From: CAZGKX01 sp964525945
GTDB taxonomy: Bacteria; Pseudomonadota; Gammaproteobacteria; Legionellales; Legionellaceae
DNA: 7,668 bases
Direction of reading: 5' to 3'
Assembly: GCA_964525945.1 (NCBI GenBank)
Contig: CAZGKX010000085.1
Location: 1 to 7,668 of the forward strand
Position numbers and translations under genes: made by a program. Below, in pieces: positions 1-5,569 of the stretch. How positions within the stretch are numbered: position 1 is the stretch's first letter; the number at the start of each line of letters is the position of its first letter. Below the pieces are notes generated by a model that saw nothing but the letters and a program-made list of their open reading frames with translations, was not told the origin of the DNA and made no database searches.

Positions 1-19
1 AGTAGGTCATTGCCAGGGT
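1..19 (+). rRNA. rrf: 5S ribosomal RNA, 3' end (partial)
   Basis: The opening bases (AGTAGGTCATTGCCAGG) match the conserved 3' end of gammaproteobacterial 5S rRNA, where a GAGAGTAGG stretch leads into a GCCAGG strand that pairs with the 5' end of the molecule in helix I. Only the last 18 to 20 nucleotides are inside the window. The exact mature end is uncertain because the 5' strand of helix I lies outside. The intrinsic terminator ten bases further on is what one expects at the end of an rRNA operon. The call rests on recognising a short conserved string, so it is probable rather than certain. Confidence 0.78.
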
Positions 20-28
20 TTTATTGCT

Positions 29-55
29 AAAGCGGCCTCGGGCCGCTTTTTTTTT
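29..55 (+). terminator. Strong intrinsic terminator ending the rRNA operon
   Basis: A perfect 9-bp inverted repeat (AAAGCGGCC at 29-37, GGCCGCTTT at 41-49) encloses a 3-base loop. It runs straight into an uninterrupted run of nine T residues at 47-55. The GC-rich stem core plus long U tract is textbook Rho-independent termination on the plus strand. It sits directly after the 5S tail, so it should stop rRNA transcription and insulate the exporter genes downstream. On the minus strand the stem is not followed by a long T run. Confidence 0.93.
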
Positions 56-192
56 CTAAAAATTTTCCTATTCTCTAACTGCCCATATCTCGTTACGTAC
101 TTCGAAAAAAGTTCCGCTCTCGCTTATCAGCATGTCGATCTTCTTAATATCCAGCAAATACCATAAATTTGATAATAAATTCAAACAATCAA

Positions 193-222
193 TTAACTTC
201 TAATATAAAAATCACATATACT
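193..222 (+). promoter_or_regulatory. Possible sigma-70 promoter for the exporter operon
   Basis: A -10-like TATACT at 217-222 is preceded, after 18 bases, by TTAACT at 193-198, a four-of-six match to the -35 consensus. Transcription would begin near 229, leaving a leader of about 25 bases before the ATG at 254. The surrounding 57-253 spacer is very AT-rich and other TATAAA-like strings occur (for example 204-209), so the exact promoter is not secure. I see no clear operator, riboswitch or small gene in the spacer. Confidence 0.4.
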
Positions 223-253
223 AAAATTCTAAAAATAATAATCAAGATACCCA

Positions 254-1225
254 ATGAAAATTAGAGCAGTGGTTTTGATTCTCGTCACGCTAACACTAAG
301 CAGTTGCAACAGGCCTGAACAACAATACCAAGGTTATGTGGAAGGTGAAAATATTTACCTTGCTTCACCATTTGCTGGAACATTAATTAAGTTAAATGCA
401 CAACGAGGGCAGCATGTAAAAAAAGGGGATCTTTTATTTATGCTGGATCCCAATCCACAAGACATCGTTGTGGATGAAGCTAATGCTTCGGTGTTGCAAG
501 CATCAAAGCAATTGCGTGATTTAGAGCAACCCCGACGCCCCGCAGAAATAGCTGCTATTCAAGCACAAATTTCTCAAGCTGAAGCCCAGGTGGAATTGGC
601 TGAGATCCGCGCGAAACGAAATCAAATCTTATACAATAAGCACGTGTTGGATAAAGATTCGTTGGACGCATCGTTGGAACGACACCAAGAATTATTGCAG
701 GTCAAAGCGCAATTTCAAGCCAATTTGGATCTGGCTCGACAAGGCGCACGCTTAGAGCAAATAAATGCCCAAAAAGCACAAATTCAAGCGTTAACAGCCA
801 AAGCGAATGAAGCGAAATGGGAGCTTTCACAAAAACAGCAGTATGCCCCTGACGATGGCCTCATTTTTGACACTTATTTCCGCACAGGCGAATTTGTAAC
901 CGCACAACGGCCAGTTTTATCGCTGCTGACCCCCACGAACACTCGCATCGAATTCTTTGTCCCTTTAAATGATTTAAACACCATGTATGTTGGCCAACCC
1001 ATTGATTTTTCTTGTGAAAATTGCAAAAAAATGAAACGTGCTGTTATCACGTACATTTCCCCCGAAGCAGAATATGCTCCGCCTTTGGTGTATAGCCGAG
1101 ACAATGATAAAAAACTGGTGTTTCGTGTGAAAGCTAGCGTCAAAACGCCTCGAGAAGTTATTCCTGGCCAACCCGTGATTGTTTATGTAGCGAGTGAGCA
1201 CAATGCAGCAAGACGCCATAATTGA
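254..1225 (+). CDS. Lipoprotein HlyD/YbhG-type membrane-fusion protein of an ABC exporter
   Basis: This is a periplasmic adaptor that should link the ABC permease encoded downstream to an outer-membrane channel. The 323-residue product begins with a short basic, hydrophobic signal and a lipobox (LSSC, Cys18), so it is probably a lipid-anchored protein rather than one held by a transmembrane helix. Residues 25-69 form the first half of a biotinyl-lipoyl-like barrel-sandwich (AGTL, GQHVKKGDLLFMLDP). Residues 70-195 are Ala/Gln/Glu-rich and should fold as the long coiled-coil hairpin. The sandwich returns around 198-226, then a beta-barrel domain carries the subfamily string SPEAEYAPPLVYS. Cys254 and Cys257 form a CxxC in that barrel, which I recall as typical of YbhG-like adaptors. 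The length is close to that of E. coli YbhG. The ribosome-binding site is weak. The 3' end overlaps the ATPase gene, indicating translational coupling. The substrate cannot be read from the sequence. Confidence 0.9.
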   Translation: MKIRAVVLILVTLTLSSCNRPEQQYQGYVEGENIYLASPFAGTLIKLNAQRGQHVKKGDLLFMLDPNPQDIVVDEANASVLQASKQLRDLEQPRRPAEIAAIQAQISQAEAQVELAEIRAKRNQILYNKHVLDKDSLDASLERHQELLQVKAQFQANLDLARQGARLEQINAQKAQIQALTAKANEAKWELSQKQQYAPDDGLIFDTYFRTGEFVTAQRPVLSLLTPTNTRIEFFVPLNDLNTMYVGQPIDFSCENCKKMKRAVITYISPEAEYAPPLVYSRDNDKKLVFRVKASVKTPREVIPGQPVIVYVASEHNAARRHN

Positions 1226-2129
1226 TGTGACTGGATTACGAAAATCTTTTGATGGACGGGTGGTCGTCAACGATCTGGATTTAAAAGTTAAAAAAGGAGA
1301 AGTGTTTGGTTTTTTAGGTCCCAATGGCAGCGGTAAAACCACTACAATAAGAATGTTATGCGGATTGTTAACCCCTGATTCTGGGCAAGGCCATTGCCTT
1401 GGTTACAATATTTTAACTGAATCCAATAAAATCAAACAACGCGTGGGTTACATGACTCAAAAATTTAGCTTTTACACTGATTTAAGTGTCGAAGAAAATT
1501 TAAATTTTATCGCGAATGTGTATGGTTTGGATCATCGACAAACTCGGGTGACGCGTGCATTGCATGAACAGGGCTTGTTTGAACGAAGAAAACAATTGAC
1601 AGGGGATTTGTCCGGTGGCTGGAAACAACGGGTTGCACTAGCGGCGTGTTTATTGCATGAACCACAGTTATTGTTATTGGATGAGCCTACAGCAGGCATT
1701 GATCCCATTGCTCGACGCGATTTTTGGGACAATATCCATGCATTGAGTGAGCAAGGCATCACAACCCTGATGTCAACCCATTATATGGATGAAGCAGAGC
1801 GTTGCACGCGGCTTGCTTACGTTGCTTATGGTGATTTAATGATCACAGGTACGGTGAATGATGTGATTGCAGCAACACATCTCAAGACATGGGAGATCCG
1901 CGGCGATGTAACAACCCATCTTCTGCAGGTGGTGAAAAAATTAGAAGGCACCACACAAGTGGCTCTGTTTGGTCGACAAATTCATGTCTGTGGTTTTGAT
2001 GTTGCTTTGATTGAAGCAGAGTTAACGGAGTTGGCTCAGCAACATGCTATCCATTGGCAAGTGATTGAACCCACTTTAGAGGATGCTTTTATCAGTTTAG
2101 TGAAAAAATCCCAAGGAGAATTGGGATGA
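1203..2129 (+). CDS. ABC exporter ATP-binding protein (YbhF/CcmA-like)
   Basis: Cytoplasmic ATPase subunit that powers the exporter. Numbered from an in-frame GTG at 1194 (three residues longer than the ATG start at 1203), all core motifs are present: Walker A GPNGSGKT at 42-49, Q-loop Gln89, signature LSGGW at 139-143, Walker B LLLLDEPTAGID ending at Asp170, and the switch His195. The fifth signature residue is Trp instead of Gln, which I recall as common in this YbhF/COG1131 subfamily and not a sign of inactivity. The C-terminal ~90 residues are the usual regulatory tail. E. coli YbhF fuses two such domains; here there is one, so a homodimer is expected. I prefer ATG 1203 because a purine-rich GAGTGAG lies just upstream; GTG 1194 remains possible. 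The gene overlaps the adaptor gene by 23 bases and its stop codon forms an ATGA with a downstream start at 2126. Confidence 0.95.
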   Translation: MQQDAIIDVTGLRKSFDGRVVVNDLDLKVKKGEVFGFLGPNGSGKTTTIRMLCGLLTPDSGQGHCLGYNILTESNKIKQRVGYMTQKFSFYTDLSVEENLNFIANVYGLDHRQTRVTRALHEQGLFERRKQLTGDLSGGWKQRVALAACLLHEPQLLLLDEPTAGIDPIARRDFWDNIHALSEQGITTLMSTHYMDEAERCTRLAYVAYGDLMITGTVNDVIAATHLKTWEIRGDVTTHLLQVVKKLEGTTQVALFGRQIHVCGFDVALIEAELTELAQQHAIHWQVIEPTLEDAFISLVKKSQGELG

Positions 2130-2155
2130 CCATTTGGGCAAACGTCAAAAAATAG
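2113..2155 (+). other. Strong ribosome-binding site and nine-codon open frame ending in an in-frame amber codon
   Basis: AAGGAG at 2113-2118 stands seven bases before an ATG at 2126, which overlaps the ATPase stop codon as ATGA. This is the best initiation signal in the exporter cluster. The frame it opens encodes MTIWANVKK and stops at TAG 2153-2155. It is the same frame as the permease, which reopens with CTG ATG straight after the stop. Two readings fit: the original permease start cut off by a nonsense change, or a minicistron whose terminating ribosomes reinitiate at ATG 2159, only three bases past the stop. The sequence alone does not decide between them. Confidence 0.75.
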
Positions 2156-2158
2156 CTG

Positions 2159-3310
2159 ATGGTCAGATCGAACAAGGCAACATGCAATGCTATGGCACGA
2201 TTGCAAGCGGTCATGATGAAAGAATTCATCCAGATGCGACGTGATAAAACCACGTTGGGGATGATGATCGGCATTCCCCTTATCCAACTTATTTTATTTG
2301 GATTTGCGATCAATTTAAACCCGCACCATTTACCAACAGCAATTGTGGGCGATACCCATAATGTATTTAGCCGAAAAATCTTATCCACCCTGCAAAATTC
2401 GACTTATTTTCAATTTATTAGCCCTGCATCCAGTGAAGCTGAAGCCAAATATTTGCTTAAAACAGGAAAAGTTCAATTTGTTGTTAATTTCCCTCCAAAT
2501 TTTGAGCATGATCTTGTCAAAGGTTTAAAACCGGCGGTTTTATTAGAGGCGGATGCAACTGATCCTGCCGCGACGAGTCGAGCTGTGGCTGTGTTTTCTG
2601 ATTTGGCTGTATTGGCGTTACGCGATGAGTTGCGAGGGCCGCTGTCCTCTCTGTTGCCTACCCAATCGCCTTATAGGCCTCTTATTCATGCCATTTATAA
2701 TCCCCTTGCCATAACAGCATACAACATTGTCCCAGGACTTTTAGGCGTGGTGTTGACCATGACATTGGTGATCATTACGGCGCTGGCCATTACCCGCGAA
2801 TATGAGCGAGGCACCATGGAAAACCTTCTTGCAACACCATTGAAACCCATCGAAGTGATGGTGGGTAAAATTTTGCCTTACATCATTGTCGGTTATGTGC
2901 AGATTATCCTGATCTTAGTGATGGCACGTTTTGTCTTTGATGTCCCGATGCAAGGCAGTATTCTGTTGTTGTTGGTGCTTTGTTTGCCGTTTATTGCTGC
3001 AAATTTATCCATGGGATTAACCTTTTCAACACTTGCCACCAATCAGTTGCAAGCCGTGCAAAGCGCGATGTTTTTCTTTTTACCGTCTATTTTATTGTCA
3101 GGATTTATGTTTCCTTTTCGCGGCATGCCCGAGTGGGCACAATTTATCGGAAATATTTTGCCATTGACCCATTTTTTAGTCATTGTTCGTGGTATTTTAT
3201 TAAAAGGGAATGGGTTTATGGACGTTTGGAAAGAAACTCTCCCTATCTTAGGTTTTATGCTGGTGGTAATGTTTATTGGATTTAAGCGTTATCGAAAGAC
3301 AATGGATTAA
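2159..3310 (+). CDS. ABC-2 type exporter permease (YbhS/YhhJ-like)
   Basis: Inner-membrane permease of the exporter. The 383-residue ORF shows the ABC-2 plan: an amphipathic N-terminus with KEFIQMRRD (21-29), a first membrane span at about 33-53, a periplasmic domain at about 55-185, then spans at about 190-211, 238-256, 267-288, 299-319 and 354-374. The family hallmark REYERGTMENLLATP begins at Arg213 in the cytoplasmic coupling region, and LLSGFMFP closes the fifth span. Length and layout match complete YbhS-type permeases. It probably works as a homodimer with the ATPase, since no second permease gene is present. Start choice is unusual: ATG 2159 has no Shine-Dalgarno sequence of its own and follows the amber stop of the short frame begun at 2126; ATG 2192 is an alternative. 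Family similarity seems to begin near residue 14, so starting at 2159 or 2192 would not remove a known domain. Confidence 0.9.
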   Translation: MVRSNKATCNAMARLQAVMMKEFIQMRRDKTTLGMMIGIPLIQLILFGFAINLNPHHLPTAIVGDTHNVFSRKILSTLQNSTYFQFISPASSEAEAKYLLKTGKVQFVVNFPPNFEHDLVKGLKPAVLLEADATDPAATSRAVAVFSDLAVLALRDELRGPLSSLLPTQSPYRPLIHAIYNPLAITAYNIVPGLLGVVLTMTLVIITALAITREYERGTMENLLATPLKPIEVMVGKILPYIIVGYVQIILILVMARFVFDVPMQGSILLLLVLCLPFIAANLSMGLTFSTLATNQLQAVQSAMFFFLPSILLSGFMFPFRGMPEWAQFIGNILPLTHFLVIVRGILLKGNGFMDVWKETLPILGFMLVVMFIGFKRYRKTMD

Positions 3311-3324
3311 TTAAGGTTAGCACA

Positions 3325-4038
3325 ATGCATGCATCAAATTATATTTACCATCATGGCGAACAAGAATTACATGGACATCTCGCTTACGACGATTTAAATG
3401 ACGAAGCGCGACCAGCTGTTCTTGTTGTTCATGATTGGTCTGGGCGCAATGAATTTGCATGCCAAAAAGCGGAAATGTTAGCAAAGCTCGGTTATGTTGG
3501 GTTTGCGGTGGATCTTTATGGCAGAGGGCGCCAAGGCGAAACCGTTGAAGAGAAACAAGCCTTAATGAGCCCATTGATAAATGATCGGCGTTTATTGCGT
3601 GCCCGTTTGCAAGCTGCTTTGGATACCATCACCGCGTTGCCAGAAGTGGACAGCAAGCGGGTGGCAGCTATTGGGTTTTGCTTTGGTGGTTTATCCGTTT
3701 TGGATCTAGCACGACATGGCTCAAACCTGGCTGGGGTGGTGAGTTTCCATGGTTTACTCCATCCGGCTAAAGATATTCCCAATCAGGACATCAAAGCCAA
3801 AGTCCTGGTGTTACATGGTTATGATGATCCCATGGCAACTCCGGCGCAAGTCAACTTATTTTGCCAGGAAATGAACGACGCCGGTGTGGACTGGCAAGTG
3901 CATATGTATGGCCATACCCAACATGCATTTACCAATCCGAAAGCGCATGATCAACAATTGGGTACAGTCTACAATGCGTCTGCAGCACGCCGTTCGCTGC
4001 AAACAATGACCGATTTCCTAGACGAGTTGTTTGCTTAA
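3325..4038 (+). CDS. Dienelactone hydrolase family protein (alpha/beta hydrolase)
   Basis: A soluble 237-residue alpha/beta hydrolase of the dienelactone hydrolase family, whose founding members open the lactone ring of dienelactones in aromatic degradation; the true substrate here is unknown. The expected catalytic triad is visible: nucleophile Cys119 in GFCFGG, Asp168 in HGYDDP, and His200 in QHAF. The oxyanion-side strand reads VVHDWSGRNEF (35-44), and DLYGRG (63-68) is another family string. Length is normal for the family. AAGG at 3313-3316 lies eight bases before the ATG, and only 14 bases separate it from the permease stop, so it is very likely cotranscribed with the exporter. No aromatic-degradation genes are nearby, so a housekeeping or detoxifying esterase role is as likely as dienelactone cleavage. 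Confidence 0.92.
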   Translation: MHASNYIYHHGEQELHGHLAYDDLNDEARPAVLVVHDWSGRNEFACQKAEMLAKLGYVGFAVDLYGRGRQGETVEEKQALMSPLINDRRLLRARLQAALDTITALPEVDSKRVAAIGFCFGGLSVLDLARHGSNLAGVVSFHGLLHPAKDIPNQDIKAKVLVLHGYDDPMATPAQVNLFCQEMNDAGVDWQVHMYGHTQHAFTNPKAHDQQLGTVYNASAARRSLQTMTDFLDELFA

Positions 4039-4054
4039 TGACCAAGGAGTAGGT

Positions 4055-4552
4055 GTGCAATCCATTCATGAACTGTCCCAACTGTTAGGGAAAAAACTAT
4101 CTCAGCGACAATTTTTTTGTACCGTTGCTGAATCATGCACCGGCGGTGGTTTGGCTGCTGCGATTACGGAGGTTGAAGGTTGCTCACAATGGTTTGATTG
4201 CGGTTTTGTAACTTATTCCAATGCGTCTAAACAACGGCTAGGCGTGCCCATAGAACTTTTAAATGAGTATGGTGCGGTGAGCAAAGAAGTTGTTGCGGCC
4301 ATGGCACAAATGGCTTTAAACACGACCGCCAGCAATGTTAGCATTGCCGTAAGTGGTATTGCCGGACCGGGTGGAGGAACACCGCAGAAACCCGTCGGAA
4401 CAGTTTGGATCGCCTGGGCTAATCATGCCTCCGTCTCCTGCGAGTGTTTTTGTTTCACCGGCAACAGGTTTATGATTCGCCAACAGGCAATTCAAGCGGC
4501 TTTACTGGGTTTGATTAGACGCTTAGACAATGGTTTTTCTAACGTATCGTAG
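4055..4552 (+). CDS. pncC: Nicotinamide-nucleotide amidase (CinA C-terminal domain protein)
   Basis: Stand-alone CinA C-terminal domain enzyme that deamidates nicotinamide mononucleotide to nicotinic acid mononucleotide in pyridine-nucleotide recycling. Motifs in order: AESCTGG at 25-31, containing the proposed nucleophile Ser27; GFVTYSN at 50-56; GAVS at 73-76; SGIAGPGGG at 100-108; KPVGTVW at 112-118. At 165 residues it equals the length I recall for E. coli PncC and lacks the N-terminal MoaB-like domain of full CinA. I choose GTG 4055 because AAGGAG at 4044-4049 sits five bases upstream; a longer frame from TTG 4031 would start before that site and overlap the hydrolase gene. The gap after the hydrolase stop is 16 bases, so it is the likely last gene of the operon. 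It ends eight bases from a convergent gene, with no terminator between them. cinA genes often precede recA, but recA does not follow here. Confidence 0.94.
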   Translation: MQSIHELSQLLGKKLSQRQFFCTVAESCTGGGLAAAITEVEGCSQWFDCGFVTYSNASKQRLGVPIELLNEYGAVSKEVVAAMAQMALNTTASNVSIAVSGIAGPGGGTPQKPVGTVWIAWANHASVSCECFCFTGNRFMIRQQAIQAALLGLIRRLDNGFSNVS

Positions 4553-4560
4553 CATCCTTC

Positions 4561-4968
4561 TTAAAGCGATATGTGAGGAGATTCCTCATCCGATTCAGAG
4601 TCAGTGGAGCTTGCTATGGACGAAGCATTCGTTCTTGCTTTCAGTAAATTGTCATTGCTATTTTGGAGCACTTGCATTGGATTTGTGGACAGCGCACTGT
4701 GTTCTTCATCGGATTCATTGGCTTCTTTTGCAAAAATGTCATAGTCGAAGCCAACATCATTATCGACTGTGGGATTATCGCCTTCGTATGCATCACTACT
4801 TTCATATGTATCACCCAATTCTAAATCAACATCTTGGCTCACCGGAGGTTGGTTTCTGATCCAATTATTTATCGTGATGTGCGTCACATCCACCATGTGC
4901 TCGACCGCATCGGAAAAAGCACTTAACCAAGCATCTTTCTCTTTGTTTAAAAATTCTTTGTCAAACAT
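4561..4968 (-). CDS. Hypothetical highly acidic protein; possible secreted effector
   Basis: I do not recognise this 135-residue protein. It is strongly acidic, about 30 Asp/Glu against 7 Lys/Arg. The first ~45 residues look helical and mixed (MFDKEF, AWLSAF, INNWIR). The middle is rich in D, E, S, Y and N and is probably disordered. The tail is Ser-rich with an acidic block (STDSESDEES) and ends in HISL. There is no signal peptide or membrane span. Start: GGAGG at 4978-4974 lies five bases from ATG 4968 and only two from ATG 4971, so 4968 is preferred. The excellent ribosome-binding site and the implausible Cys/His/Trp-rich composition of the opposite-strand frames argue that this is the true coding strand. 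It converges on pncC and shares orientation with the orphan gene 72 bases upstream. The acidic C-terminal block with a hydrophobic end resembles Dot/Icm type IV secretion signals; this is inference only. Confidence 0.7.
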   Translation of the reverse strand: MFDKEFLNKEKDAWLSAFSDAVEHMVDVTHITINNWIRNQPPVSQDVDLELGDTYESSDAYEGDNPTVDNDVGFDYDIFAKEANESDEEHSALSTNPMQVLQNSNDNLLKARTNASSIASSTDSESDEESPHISL

Positions 4969-5014
4969 CATGACCTCCAAATATAGATTGTTTCAATTTT
5001 AAATGGACTTCATT

Positions 5015-5032
5015 GTTGGGCCACGGCTCAAC
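5015..5032. repeat. Short palindrome between two orphan genes
   Basis: GTTGGGC (5015-5021) and GCTCAAC (5026-5032) flank the loop CACG. Read as plus-strand RNA it gives seven pairs with one G-U; on the minus strand one pair is a mismatch. It lies just past the stop codon of the minus-strand gene ending at 5041. No U-run follows on either strand, so it is not a standard terminator. The core resembles the GTAGGTTGGGC-type palindromic repeats dispersed between genes in many proteobacteria, and GTAGG does continue outward on the minus strand. It could be a decayed copy, a transcript-end hairpin or chance. Confidence 0.4.
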
Positions 5033-5040
5033 CTACACCA

Positions 5041-5436
5041 TCATTCTCGATTATTTCCTATCGTACATGCTTTTTGCACAAGGGTATTCGCTTCGTCATT
5101 AAACTGATTCTGTTTATCAAACAGGGATAAATATTGAACTTGGTGTGAATGAACATGTTTATTTTTATTCGCTAAAAAATTAATCACCAATAATGCCTCT
5201 TTAATTTCATCAATACCTTTTGATAAGTGTTTTAGAGGCATGGTTTCAAATTTGTGAAATGAGTTTTTTAAAGCGTTCAATTCTTTGTTTTGAATTGACA
5301 AATGGTCGATAAAATGAACCATCTCATGGGCTTTATTCCTCAAGCTTTGAGCATGCTTATCCAGTTCAATATAAAAAAGAGTAGCATCATCATGGGTTAA
5401 TAACTCTTTAAAACGTTTGGTGGTTGAGTTGGACAT
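5041..5436 (-). CDS. Hypothetical helical protein, histidine- and lysine-rich
   Basis: I do not recognise this 131-residue protein. It appears almost entirely helical, with amphipathic stretches around 7-35, 42-62 and 72-90 (KGIDEIKEALLVINFLANK), and has no signal peptide or clear membrane span. It has about 14 Lys and 10 His, including HVHSH, and few prolines, which fits a small helical-bundle or coiled-coil protein. The ATG at 5436 is preceded on the minus strand by a purine-rich AAGAGAG about eight bases away, a reasonable ribosome-binding site, so the start is credible. The adjacent minus-strand gene begins 72 bases after its stop, and the two may be cotranscribed. It is divergent from the acyltransferase gene, with 133 bases between the two starts. 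No function can be assigned; a partner of the acidic protein is one possibility given the opposite charge tendencies. Confidence 0.68.
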   Translation of the reverse strand: MSNSTTKRFKELLTHDDATLFYIELDKHAQSLRNKAHEMVHFIDHLSIQNKELNALKNSFHKFETMPLKHLSKGIDEIKEALLVINFLANKNKHVHSHQVQYLSLFDKQNQFNDEANTLVQKACTIGNNRE

Positions 5437-5534
5437 AAAGCACTCTCTTCTTAGTAGGTATAATATTTATGATAGACAAAAAATCCATCAATTTCCAACG
5501 CACCTTTAAAATTGAACGATGACGTGGCATTTAA

Positions 5535-5563
5535 TAGACACTACTTTGAGTTTGCGATATAAG
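5535..5563 (+). promoter_or_regulatory. Probable sigma-70 promoter, positioned for a leaderless transcript
   Basis: TAGACA at 5535-5540 (five of six to the -35 consensus) and TATAAG at 5558-5563 (five of six to the -10) are separated by an optimal 17 bases. Initiation about seven bases after the -10 falls at about 5570, which is the A of the acyltransferase ATG. If used, this promoter yields an mRNA with no 5' leader. It would also mean that the longer frame from ATG 5519 is not translated from this transcript. Another TATAAT at 5459-5464 has no good partner on the plus strand. Confidence 0.5.
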
Positions 5564-5569
5564 ATCGGA

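Noticed and set aside
874..1342. Minus-strand open frames across the adaptor-ATPase junction
   Set aside because: They run antisense to well-conserved adaptor and Walker A coding sequence and have no initiation signal.
1608..1622. LSGGW instead of LSGGQ in the ATPase, considered as an inactivating change
   Set aside because: Trp at this position is, to my knowledge, usual in this exporter ATPase subfamily, and all other nucleotide-binding motifs are intact.
2980..3285. Second open frame inside the permease gene on the plus strand
   Set aside because: It overlaps a stretch whose main frame encodes conserved ABC-2 membrane spans. The alternative translation is Cys/Phe/Tyr-rich without family features.
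4031..4054. TTG start for the pncC frame, overlapping the hydrolase gene
   Set aside because: The AAGGAG site lies inside that extension and is ideally placed for GTG 4055, which also gives the normal family length.
4574..4588. Hairpin TGAGGA-GAT-TCCTCA near the convergent gene ends, considered as a terminator
   Set aside because: It lies inside the 3' coding part of the acidic gene and is not followed by a T run on either strand.
4530..5002. Plus-strand open frames (4530-4859 and 4769-5002) opposite the acidic gene
   Set aside because: Their translations are rich in Cys, His, Trp and Leu with no recognisable motif and no good ribosome-binding site, whereas the minus-strand frame has GGAGG at proper spacing. 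They are shadows of the acidic gene.
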